Source: Acorus gramineus (taxonomy: Eukaryota > Streptophyta > Magnoliopsida > Acorales > Acoraceae). Taken from it: a DNA stretch of 64,000 nucleotides. How positions within the stretch are numbered: the stretch's first letter is position 1; the number at the start of each line of letters is the position of its first letter. Both the position numbers and the translations under genes were made by a program. This document shows, one piece after another, positions 42,237-53,169 of this stretch. The notes under the pieces were generated by a model. It did not search any database and was not told the origin of the DNA. It saw only the letters and a list, made by a program, of their open reading frames with translations. The stretch spans positions 23,816,855-23,880,854 of the forward strand of contig CM060849.1 in the NCBI GenBank assembly GCA_030737835.1, written 5' to 3'.

Positions 42237-44824
42237 TTTGCACGAATTCCGAGGCACTCGTTTTTTTCACTCAATTTAATGGTCCCCAGACTCTCAGTCC
42301 TTCATCGGCGTCAACTACGGCCAGGTAGCCGACAATCTCCCCCCGCCATCGAGGACGGCGACCCTCCTCAAATCGACCACCATCGCCAAGGTCCGCCTCT
42401 ACGGCGCCGACCCCGCCATCCTCCGCGCCCTCTCCGGCACCGGCATTGGCGTCGTCATCGGCGCCTCCAACGGAGAGATCCCCTCCCTCGCCGCCAACCC
42501 GGCCGCCGCCTCTCAGTGGATCGCCTCCAACGTCCTCCCCTTCTATCCCTCCACACAGATCATCCTCATCTCCGTCGGCAATGAAGTCTTCTCCTCCGGC
42601 GACCCCAACCTCCCCTCCCAGCTCCTCCCGGCGATGCAGAACCTCCACTCCGCCCTCCAATCCGCCTCCATCGCCGACAAGATCAAGATCTCCACCGTCC
42701 ATTCCATGGCGGTCCTCGGCCAGTCCGATCCCCCTTCGTCGGGGGCTTTTCAGGCCTCCCTCACCGACACCATGAAACCCCTCCTAGGGTTCCTCCAATC
42801 GACCGGTTCCCCCTTCACAATCAACCCCTACCCCTACTTCGCGTACCGGTCCGACACGAGGCCCGAAACCCTCGCTTTCTGTCTGTTCCAGCCCAACCAG
42901 GGCCGCTTCGACGCCGGATCTCGCATCACCTACATGAACATGTTCGACGCGCAGGTCGACGCCATCCGATCGGCGCTGAACGGCGCGGGATCGAAGGACA
43001 CGGAGATCGTCATCGCCGAGACCGGGTGGCCATACAACGGAGACGCCGGTGAGGTCGGCGCGACGGTTGAGAACGCGAAGGCTTACAATGGCGGGTTGAT
43101 CTCGCATTTGCGGTCCATGGTCGGGACGCCATTGATGCCGGGGAAGTCGGTCGACACGTACATATTCGCCCTCTACGACGAGGACCTGAAGCCCGGCCCG
43201 ACCTCGGAGAGGTCGTTCGGGCTGTTCAGGCCCGACGGGACCGTGACTTACGACGTCGGGCTCGCGAAGTCGGGCCAGACCGCGGTGGGCCCGCCGTCGT
43301 CGCCTTCGGCGACGAAGGGGCCCGCGGGCTACTGCGTGCCGAGACCCGGGGTTTCGGACGCGCAGCTGCAGGCGAATCTGGATTACGCGTGCGGACAGGG
43401 GATCGATTGCACGCCGATTCAGCCCGGTGGGGCGTGTTACCTGCCCAACACGGTGGCGTCACACGCCGCTTACGCGATGAATTTGTTCTACCAGAAATCG
43501 GAGAAGAAGCCATTGGACTGTGATTTCAGTAAGACCGCCGCGTTGATCCCGGGGAATCCAAGTAAGGAAGTCTGGACTGTTTTTTAATGAGTTTTGATTT
43601 TTGGCGTTTGATTTGATCTTGATTTACATGATGTGGGTTACGCAATTTGATCATGCATTTGTTCAGTTTAAAAACTGATTCTGCTTTTTAGCATCACTGA
43701 ACTAAACTCGGTTTGCTCAGCTGCTATTCAATGGATTTGCATATTGACATATTGTGCCAATTGTTAGCATAGTTTTCCTTGGCGTTTGGAAACCTGTTAA
43801 AAAAAAGCAGCTTTTCACTTAAAGTTGGTTTTCAAAAAATGGTAATAGTTAGTTGGGGTTAGTTTGATTCTTGCAAAAATAGAAACAACAAAACATGTCT
43901 CGACACTATTTTTCTACTTCGTTGAAAACTGAATTTACAAAGTGAAATTTCAACAAGGAATCACTTGTGAAACAGCCTGAAAGAATCTAAAGCAACCAAC
44001 ACATTCCAGCTCTTTCCTTCATTCCTTGTGCCTTTCTTTTCCATCTGTTTGTTTTAATTATACTTTACTTGCAAATGGATGGGGATTTCTCAAACTTGAT
44101 ACACTCCAAAAGTATTTTGATTCTTCAAACCAGTTTATTAGAAGCACATGACACCTCTTTTGGTGAATATTTTTAGAATGTAGCATTCAAAAATAACAAT
44201 AAATGAAGAATAACTTTTGGATTTCTCAAACTTGATACAATCCAAAAGTTTTTAGATTCTTGAAACCAGTTTATTAGAAAAGCACATGAAAGCTCTTTTA
44301 GTGAATATTTTTAGAATGTAGCATTCAAAAATAATAATAAATAAAGAATAACTTTTGCTTTCAAAGGCTTATCAAAACCAGGTGCTCTGGGCCATGAACC
44401 TTGGCTGGACCGCTTGGTACATTATGCTCTCTGTGGTGCTTGCCAGACTTTCCTCCGTGGAATCCTCCTAATGTGCGCCATGCCGTACATTTTGTAGACA
44501 TTTAAAGGGGGGAGGAACAGCAATTCCAGCTTGCTTACTCAAAGAATCCAAAATTCTCTACACATCAGAATTAAGTAGTCATGGAGAGTTACCACATTGA
44601 ATGACTCCAGTGGGGTTTCGGGTGCTCACCGACCTCATGGTATACAGTGGTCCCATGACCTGAATAGGATGTCCTACCTATAACAGACCTTTTGCAATTT
44701 AATATATATACTGATCTTCTTATTTGTTCTACTCTTTTTCTTACATTTTTTTGTGGGTTCATTAATTTCCCTTTTTTTCTTTTTCTTTGCAGGCTATAAT
44801 AAATGTATATATCCAGGAAGCTAG
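42119..44824 (+). CDS. Glucan endo-1,3-beta-glucosidase, GH17 with C-terminal X8/CBM43 domain, 3 exons
   Basis: The product hydrolyses beta-1,3-glucan (callose) in the cell wall. Exons are 42119-42200, 42290-43561 and 44793-44824, giving 461 residues. Residues 1-27 form a signal peptide (YPLLLLFFSLHGFF core). The GH17 barrel starts at FIGVNYGQVADNL; the acid/base is Glu126 in ISVGNEV and the nucleophile Glu271 in IAETGWP. The X8 domain (375-461) holds six cysteines: 376, 395, 401, 410, 438 and 456. The last exon was chosen because read-through stops 9 codons later without the sixth cysteine. The donor A|GTAAGG (43562) and acceptor TTTGCAG (44792) instead give NPSYNKCIYPGS, the family ending. 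There is no GPI-anchor tail. The coding sequence is far richer in G and C than its surroundings. It resembles the Arabidopsis glucan endo-1,3-beta-glucosidase 7 type. Intron 1 (89 bp) carries a (CT)n run right after its donor. Confidence 0.93.
44083..44358 (+). repeat. 136-bp tandem duplication in GH17 intron 2
   Basis: GGATTTCTCAAACTTGATAC starts both units (44083 and 44219), and both end near AAGAATAACTTTT. Copies differ by a few substitutions and small indels. The duplication lies inside the 1231-bp intron and does not touch its splice sites. Confidence 0.85.
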
Positions 44825-45251
44825 GTGAAGATCATTGTTTGTTGAAATAAATGGGAGGTGTGGTATTGAAGTGGGCACTGGATAAGGTATCATTTCCATT
44901 GCTCTTCAGATGCGAATAAAGGTGTGTTGGTGTTAGTTATATTGTCCTTTCAGGTCCCTTATAATGCTTCTTTGGTCAAATCATCCAATTAATTTATGGT
45001 AAGGATGGGGTCATGTGTTCTGATGTAGTTATATGTATATTGTGGAATAAAACATATCAAGATTTAATTAATTGGAATAAATTTGGACTGTAAACCGTAG
45101 TGTAGTGTGTAAGTACTTGTGACTTTTTTATCACTCGTAAAAAAAAATGTTCGTTGGAGTTTTTAACCACTTTTTTAGTGGAATGTTGAGCCATGCTGGT
45201 ATAATTTAGACATTCAATTTGAATGATGTATTTCAATCCATGTATAATAAA
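44825..45251. other. 3' flank of the GH17 gene, with a 41-bp sequence found again at 52.4 kb
   Basis: This should hold the GH17 3' UTR. Bases 45064-45104 (start TTAATTAATTGGAATAAATT, end ACCGTAGTGTA) recur exactly at 52444-52484 inside a hAT-like element. Nothing else is recognised. Confidence 0.6.
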
Positions 45252-45829
45252 GGGCAATTTTTATTTTTAATCCCATTATATATTTTAATTTCAAGATTGA
45301 CGATCCAGTTTTTATTGCAAGACCAGGTCAGCCCTATCATAGGACGTGATCACTGATTTGTAATAACATCTCATATCAAATCTTTTTTCATATTTTTTAA
45401 AATTTTAAATTGTTGTTATTTTAAATTTGATTTGAATTTAAATAATCTTATCCTAATTTTAAATTTTGAATATTATCTAATTTTATATTTTGAATCTTAT
45501 GGATATATTTGATTAATCGATTTGATAAAGATTATATGGATAATAAGGAAAAATTCATGGTGAATCCTTCTAATTTATCCATAATTTTTTGAAGTTTAAG
45601 AATGAAGTTGAAGAATGATTAAAAAAAAATGTGTTTATAAAAAATGTGATGAGTAGTCACGTCTCACATGTCTTTTGTGTAAAAAAAAAAAAAAAAAAAT
45701 TCAAATCAGCGATGAGGTGGTGGATTTGACATGGTCAAATTGACCTTAGGTTCAATTTTGTAATTAAAATCGGCGTGGAGACTACCGTGATATTAAAAAA
45801 TTTTGGGGTCTAAAAGTGAAAACTGCCCC
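45252..45829. mobile_element. Long-TIR foldback element
   Basis: The left end GGGCAATTTTTATTTTTAAT and the complement of the right end, GGGCAGTTTTCACTTTTAGA, are related. They are followed by further matching words (ATATTTTAAT against TTTTTTAAT; GACCAGGTCAG against the TGACCTTAGG side). The 578 bp carry no gene. The flanks TATAATAAA and ATGATTAAA are too different to be a firm target duplication. Confidence 0.45.
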
Positions 45830-45855
45830 ATGATTAAACAAGGAGTTAATTTTGG

Positions 45856-46198
45856 TGTTATAAAATAAAAGGGAAAGAGATGGAAACACAAAACAAACAC
45901 AAGATAATTTGGAGCATATAAGAGGGGTAAAGAAAGTATTATTCAAGAACTTCTCATTTCATTTTCCATACCTTTCATATTTTACAAGCCCTCTATTTAT
46001 AGGGGAAATAGCCATAATAACTCATTCATGTATTTCTAACATACATGAATTTACATTTAATTTGATACACTAATGTATACATGCACCAAAAGGTCATCCA
46101 CAATTACATGCATCTATAATTACATGCACATTCATATGCATGTATTTACAACACACCCCTATACATGTATTTACAATAATGTGCATATATTTACAACA
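45856..46198 (-). repeat. 3' LTR (left) of the 45.9-51.6 kb Copia element
   Basis: 343 bp, plus-strand ends TGTTATAAAATAA and TTTACAACA. On the element strand it holds CTATAAATAGAGGG, a good TATA box, and ends in TTTTATAACA. Confidence 0.9.
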
Positions 46199-49100
46199 CT
46201 CCCCCTTGGATGACATTCACACAAGAATATGTTTCGTTAAAACCTTGCTAAGAAAAACCCTGTGGGACAAAAACTCAGCGAAGGAAAAAGAGTACAATAT
46301 TCAAGTGTATGTTTTCATACTGCCTCATTAAAACCTTGTCAGAAAAAAAAAACCCAATGGAAAAAAAAACTGATCGAGGAAAAAGAGTACAGTATACAAA
46401 TATTTTTGAATTAAATTACTCCCCCTGTTATTAGCATGAAGATCTTTCAGTCGACGCATTCCAATGTTTTGCTTCAGCTTCTTGAATGTCGCGGTTGGTA
46501 ATGCTCTGGTGAATAGATCTTTGATGAAACATTCTTTTAAATCATGCTATACATGTAATATTATTTTCATGATGAATGTTGAATTATATTTAACCATTAG
46601 AAAATCATTTTAAATAGAATAAACCCATATTTTTTTTGTTTTACAAAAAAATGTGCTTTTCACAATACCAAAGTCTTCATGTAGAATATAATATCTACCT
46701 TGTGCGAAATATAGTAAAGCACTTACTGCACTTGTATATGCTATTTGCACTAAGATATGGTATTTCAGGACCAAGAAGTTTTTTATTATTTTCTTATGGA
46801 TGAAAAATAGTCTTTATTTGTGTCAAATGACCTGACATATATAAGAAAACTTAATGAATCGATATTTGTCTATATTAAAGTTCTTTAGAACTTTACTGTA
46901 CTATATTGTCTGATGGATAAAGATTCTACTTGGGTTTTGCTCGATCTATAAGCTGAGACAATATCTTGTTTTCCCAAGATTTTCATTTCGATCAACTCTT
47001 TCTTTAAATATAAAGCAATTTTTGTAAGCTCTTCAGAAATCCCTATATATTCAAATCATGATTATGTATTGCAATAATAGCAAATCCATATTCCAATTTC
47101 TTGATAAAAATACAAGAATAAATTAGATTGTTCTCATATCCTTCTTTCAATAAATATTCACTTAGGCGATTGTTCCAATGCGACCAGATTACTTGAACTC
47201 ATGTAAAGATCTTTTGATAGAATACATGCTTCGGATGCGTTATTTGTTTCAGGCATTTTAAATCCTTCAAGGATTTTCACTTTCTAGTGTTCCGTATAAA
47301 TATGATGTAACTACATCCATTAGAAGCATATTCAGTCCTTTTAAGACTGTCAAAGTAATTAAAAATCAAAATGTGATTTGCATCCGCCACAGGAGAATAT
47401 AATTTTCATAGTTAATATCAGGTATCTGTAAGAAATCTTGTGCCACAAGACATGCTTTATATCTCACAATTTAATTTTTGTCATTGTGCTTTCTTACAAT
47501 ACCCATTTGTATTTTACAGGCTTTACATTTTCAGTTGTTTGGACAACATGTCCAAATACTTCACATTTCGCTAGCATATGTAATTCTACCTGCATTGCTT
47601 CTTTCCAATTTTTGGCCAATAATTTTTACGTCGACATTCTACGACGGTTCATGGTTTCGGATCCTCACTATCTTTTATAATAGCAAAAGCAACATCATAT
47701 GAAATACATTGTCGACAATGATTTTATTATATCCCATCTTTCTTTTTTATTATTTAATGAGATCTCATTGTTTATATGTGCCTCCTGGGGGCTACCTCTT
47801 CTGAACTTATTTCTTTAGAAAGATGAAATTGATCAATTGCTTCTGTTGCTTGTATTGAGGTCTCTTCGGGAGCATTAGCCTCTTTGTTTATCTTTTCTCG
47901 TACCTTTCTCTTTCTGAGAATTAATTTTGTCTTTTACACTAATCGGCCGGCCATACTTTTGGCATTCCTTATATTAATACAATGAATATTGTTCTAAATC
48001 ATGATTTTAGCAGCTATAGCAAAATATATCATCAATGATCACTTGTTTGCAATCCCACAAGATCCTTTTGTATTTGTATAACATATGGAATTTCTTCATT
48101 TCCATGTATATCCTTTGGAGACGTGTCACTTCAGGGACATGTGTTTCTTCGGATATTTTATCTTCTGCAGAAGTTAATAATGTGGATCTTACAAGTGTTT
48201 TAGGCTCTTCTGGAGCATTATTTTTAGAACAAAATGATCTTTTAAACCTATAGGTCTTCCATGCTTCAGGCATGTTTTATGAATTATTTAGCCGACATAC
48301 TGATAATTTTTCAATTAGAACACCAATCCGAACTGGAGTTTTTACAATTGAATATGTGACCTTGTCACTTTTCTGTATGAGTAAATGCATCTGGCACTAA
48401 TGCTCAATTCTCTTATGATGAAGTGTTCTAATAATAAATTTCACGTCGTTCTTCAAGCGACGGATTTCCTCCCCCTAACTACGGGAATATTGTCTCGTTA
48501 TAATGATAGATCACAACCCATGTGGTAAAAACATCCTCTCATCGTTGGACAAAAGAAACTTTTAGTTCTTTGTCATTGAATTTTCAACTGTTTGAAGCAT
48601 CATTATGTACCTTTTGGTCATATAATATTTGCTCTTCAGGAACTTTTAATCAAATTTATAGTACCAGAAATAATACTTATATTAAACTCAAAATAATAAG
48701 ACAAATAAAATAAGAAAATGCATTTAAGATAACAAAAAAAATTATAAAAATATAAATACATAAATGACAAAAGTCTGATCGTACATAAGGTACGTTGCCA
48801 TATTTTAAAAGCACCACATAAATAACAATCATTTTCCTTGTGTTAGGGGTTTGTTCTATGAACATTTTTCGTTTAGTTATGTTTTTGTTCATTAGCAAAC
48901 CACTTCCAGTGGTTTGAAATGTTTTACAAACTCTATGATTGTCGTGCTTTCAACTAAATAAATCATGATCTCATCATTCTTGACCCCAACTTCCATGGCG
49001 AAAATAAGATAAAATGCATTTGCTTCCGGCAGTGATGCTACCAATGAGTTGGTTACATGATCTTTCTACCAATCATTGCTCGACGACGAGAATATATAAA

Positions 49101-49289
49101 ATTGATGCTCTCAATATTGCTATAACTGGAGCATATTTGAGGCATAATGGCCAATGGACCTTTGTCAATGAAGTATTAATCTTTAAGTCCTCTTTATTAT
49201 GATGATGAAAGTTAATCATGATTTCCTCTTATTAAGATGGTGAGAGCGAATCATAATTTAGATATTCCTACTAGGATACATGGATCCTT

Positions 49290-49690
49290 TTTTTTTTTTT
49301 AATGGTCCTACAGAGACACGAGCAGTCATGATTTGTTTATATCCTTCAGAGATAATAAAATTTCGTAAAATTTTCATAACTTTTGTATTGTCCTACAGGG
49401 ACCCAAATAACCGCGAATTTTATATAATCCTTCAGGGATAATAAAATTGTATGTAGTCCTTCTGGGACACTTTTAATCATATCTTTCACATGATCTTTGA
49501 AGGATATACATGTGATCATCTATTTTTTTTTTATGGTCCTTAAAAGGATCCAAAAATAAATAAATTTCATTTCTTTTGTATGGTCCCAGTATGAATCATA
49601 AACTTTTTTTTTTTTTTTTTTGTATGATCCTTCAGGGATTCATTAATAAACTTTTTTTTTCATTGTCCTACAGGAACATGATTTTCTTTG
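49290..49690. repeat. Irregular tandem repeats inside the dead Copia element
   Basis: Phrases of the type GGTCCTACAGGGAC and ATCCTTCAGGGAT(T/A)AAT alternate about ten times, separated by A/T-rich spacers with runs of T. Period length varies, so it looks like slippage-driven growth in the gag-protease zone. Confidence 0.6.
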
Positions 49691-51221
49691 TAACATCAAG
49701 TTGGATATCTCATCAAGTATCCATAAATACAGACTCACAAGGAATTGAAAGAAAAGAACTCAGCCTTGATGTATCCGAATACATGATATTTCCATTAAGA
49801 ATGAGACATCCAGATAAATTAAATTAATATCAAGACAAATTTAGGTTTCATCATTTTCTTTAACAAATTTATCATGGACACCATGCATGCTAATATTTAA
49901 TCCACCATGCAGAGATGATGCAACCAAGTTATTTGCAAGCATAAGAGAAAAAGAACTAGTAATTTAATTAACTCAAAAAAAATTATTTGCAAGCATACTC
50001 CTTGCACTGTAACCAATCTATGTAATCTTATAACCCTTTTGAGGCCATTAACAGATCTGAAATCAAATATCTACGAAAAGAACTATTATTGAAAATATCA
50101 AGATACTCAAAATTAATTTATAACACATATCTAAGCAATACTTGAAACGATAAAGCATTATTCCATAGTCAAAACAAATAAATGCTCTTCAGAAGATGGT
50201 GATGCATGTAAATTAATAGTTTAAATTGAACCGAACATGACAGTCAACTGGGTTTGATAAATATGTAACTGATATATATACATGGATCATTTTGTGAGCA
50301 ATCGGATCTTTCAATCACTTTATCCGATTTTAAAAAAACATGCATGTATGGGAGAGAATTGTTAATTAACAATAATACAAGATGCAAAACCAAACAGACA
50401 ATCCCCTTTTAACAAAGAACCCAATTTCCTTCTAACAAAAAAACCCGAATAAGGAAATATTACATCAAACTGGATGCTGTTGACATCCAACCACATGTAA
50501 TACAAAATAAAATCATGATGATTTGAGTATCATGAACTCACCAAATTAAAATACAATAATTGGAGATGTTTATCATAATTGATAAAAACCAAGATTGATG
50601 CACAAAATTGAATTTTTTTTTTTAAGCTACAAATTGTATCATCTAAATCATAGTATATGGTTGTTGGATATCATCACAAAAAAAAAATCATAACTGATCC
50701 ACAAAAAAAAAGATTCAAAACCAACATATGATTTCTACTTGTTACTATGCGTAGCACCCACAATATAATGAGCACTTCTATCAAAAGGCATGCATTAGTA
50801 TATATATAAAAAAATTAAACAGCAACATGTATAATGGCCCGACGTAAATATAAACAGAATGGAGTAGCATGTTTTTCTCATAGCAACAGATAAATTGATA
50901 TCTTTCCAACCATAAAGATATATTTTCATGGAAATAAAGTATGGATGGTTTAATACTTGAATCATGGTGCTTCTGCATTGATGTTTTCAAATAGGGCATG
51001 ATGGTGAATATAATATCATTACAGATTCATAGGTTCTACCAATATTAGTGGTTTCATTCATGAGAATAATAAACTAAATAACATGCCATGCTCATAACAA
51101 CAATGAATTCAACACGTACAGATGTAAGGCATGTGGGAATATTTTTGATGCAGATCACTAAGAACCAACTAATAATATGAACATACAAATTGGCCTTGAG
51201 AGCTCATTCGTACTGATAACG

Positions 51222-51572
51222 TGTTATAAAATAATAAACAAAGAGATAGAAACACAAAAACACAAAACAAACACAAGATAATTTGGAGCATATAAGAGGG
51301 GTAGAGAAAGTATTATTCAAGAACTTCTCATTTCATTTTCCATACCTTTCATATTTTACAAGCCCTCTATTTATAGGGGAAATAACCATAATAACTCATT
51401 CATGTATTTCTAACATACATGAATTTACATTTAATTTGATACACTAATGTATACATGCACCAAAAGGTCATCCACAATTACATGCATCTATAATTACATG
51501 CACATTCATATGCATGTATTTACAACACACCCCTATACATGTATTTACAATAATATGCATATATTTACAACA
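51222..51572 (-). repeat. 5' LTR (right) of the 45.9-51.6 kb Copia element
   Basis: 351 bp. By eye it differs from its partner at a handful of substitutions (for example GGGGTAGAG for GGGGTAAAG, AAATAACC for AAATAGCC, AATATGC for AATGTGC) plus a short insertion of AAAACAC type near 51255. The next bases on the element strand, CGTTATCAGTACGA, occupy the primer-binding position. Confidence 0.9.
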
Positions 51573-51869
51573 GGTCACAAAATATTAAGGCTCTTTGGCA
51601 ACATCAATCGGGGAGTTTTAAGCTTTTTGAAAAGCTAAAAATCTCAAAAAGGTTATCAAAAAAAGTCAATTTATTAAAAAAGCTGTTGTCATGATTACAA
51701 TAAAAAAAAGTGTCTCAAAAATTATGTTTATTTCAATAAAAAACAATTTATGTTATTAGCAACAAACATGATTCTTTGATTAATTAAAAAGTAACCTTCA
51801 TCATTACATTTTAAAAAATTATACATAAAGTTAAAAAATTTTTTTCAAACTGTATTTTCAAACACACAC

Positions 51870-52217
51870 TAAGGGTCCGTTTGGAAACACAGATTGAAAA
51901 GTAGCTTTTGAAATAAAGCTGTTTTTTAAGATGATTTTAGACCTTTACTTTTTTAGGATGCTTTTTTTAAAATCAGGAATCAATATTTGAAAGGAGTTTA
52001 ATGTTTGGCAGAGAAAATTGTTTTTCAATTCAAAAAATCGATTCCGATCAAAAAGCGTTGTTTCTGAGCTTTTTAAAACACAGATTTCGAGGAAAAAATT
52101 AAAAGGAATCCAGCTTCCGATTCTGTAAAAAGCTGTCCCATTTGATTGCACGCTTTTAATTTTTCAGCTTTTTAAAAAGCAAAAACGCACTGAATCGCGT
52201 AATCAAACGAGGCCTAA
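51870..52217. mobile_element. Tourist-like MITE with TAA target duplication
   Basis: Ends GGGTCCGTTTGGAAAC (51873) and CAAACGAGGCC (ends 52214) are inverted repeats, flanked by TAA at 51870-51872 and 52215-52217. Subterminal arms with AGCTTTTTAAAA words also pair. The element is 342 bp. Confidence 0.75.
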
Positions 52218-52347
52218 ATGAACATCCTGAGGTAGATTTTGATTTTTATATGAACTGAAATGGATTTTACTATGTAGTTTTTATGTTGAAATGGTGGTAA
52301 CTATAAATAGAATTATTACAGTTATTCTTGTGTGCCCTCCACTCACT

Positions 52348-52991
52348 ATAACAAGCAGGGCGGCGCCACCCTTTGAGTGGTGGAGTCAAATGACCCCGTC
52401 AATTTAAAAAAAAAAAAATTGGACCGATAGGACTGACCTGTAATTAATTAATTGGAATAAATTTGGACTGTAAACCGTAGTGTAATTGGAATCAAATAGT
52501 GTAATTTAAAAAAAAAAAATAGCCCACCATGTTTGACTCAAGTATTAAAACAAACTACTGCATATTTTTAAAACAAACCACTAAACCAGCCCATCAAAAA
52601 TTTTAATAACTAATCGCCCCAGACTCCAAAGTATTACCCAGTACCCATTAAAAAGCCTGTACCCATTGCCCCATTAGAAAAATTAAAAAAAGTGGGATCC
52701 TAAAAGGCTAAAACATATTTGATAATGTTGATAATGAAATTATCACACAATGATTTTAAAATATGAAATCTTGTTAATAACAATTGTAGAAGTTTATATA
52801 TTGAAAATCTTTTATCTCCTTTGTTTGATGGTTTATTTTTTATTAATGTAAGTTGTTATATTTTCAAAAGAAAAGTTTATATTTTTTATAAACATATGAT
52901 AAGATCAAGTAGATCTTTTGAAAATTTTGTAAAATTTATTTTTTTCATGATCCCATCTATGAAAATTCTTGAAGTCGCCACTAATAACAAA
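52348..52991. mobile_element. Non-autonomous hAT-like element carrying a 41-bp foreign copy
   Basis: The left end CAGGGCGGCGCCACC (52356) and the complement of the right end TAGTGGCGACTTC (ends 52983) fit hAT termini. Flanks ATAACAAG (52348-52355) and ATAACAAA (52984-52991) match at 7 of 8 positions. The interior has no transposase. It includes 52444-52484, an exact copy of DNA downstream of the GH17 gene. Confidence 0.6.
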
Positions 52992-53169
52992 GAATATTAC
53001 TCATTAGAAATTTCAGATTATATATCAATATCACCGTTCAATTCGTCGATGTATATACTTTATATTATATAAAAGTACATATGATTTTTGAAAAAAACAT
53101 GAAAACATGAGTTAAACTACATTTTGAAATGTAAATGAACCATGTAAGATTTTCGTTATGTGAGGAGAA

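Larger units (their letters stand above)
45856..51572 (-). mobile_element. Nearly full-length but dead Copia retrotransposon
   Basis: LTRs at 45856-46198 and 51222-51572 bound a 5.7-kb element that reads on the minus strand. The complement of 46199-46215 (ATCCAAGGGGGAGTG-type) is its polypurine tract. Minus-strand protein remnants, in the Copia order from right to left, are: SLVASLPEANAF and more (about 49050-48990, gag/PR zone); KTPVRIGVLIEKL and PEAWKTYRF (about 48330-48240, the linker after integrase); APEETSIQATEAIDQ (about 47880); LITLTVLKGLNMLLMDVVTS (about 47340-47280, reverse transcriptase); and KDLFTRALPTATFKKL then IGMRRLKDL (about 46523-46440, RNase H end). Many stops and shifts, and about 1.4 kb for RT plus RNase H, show it is inactive. 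No target duplication matches. Confidence 0.9.

Noticed and set aside
42271-42702. 143-codon glycine- and aspartate-rich frame antisense to the GH17 exon, and a similar one at 43226-43513
   Set aside because: These are shadow frames that arise because the GH17 exon is extremely GC-rich at third positions. They have no homology of their own.
42446-42775. Ser/Pro-rich frame on the plus strand over the GH17 exon
   Set aside because: It is an alternative frame of the same GC-rich exon. The GH17 frame has the catalytic and domain motifs.
45851-51577. Target duplication around the Copia element
   Set aside because: The flanks TTTGG and GGTCA do not match in any register tried, so no duplication is claimed.
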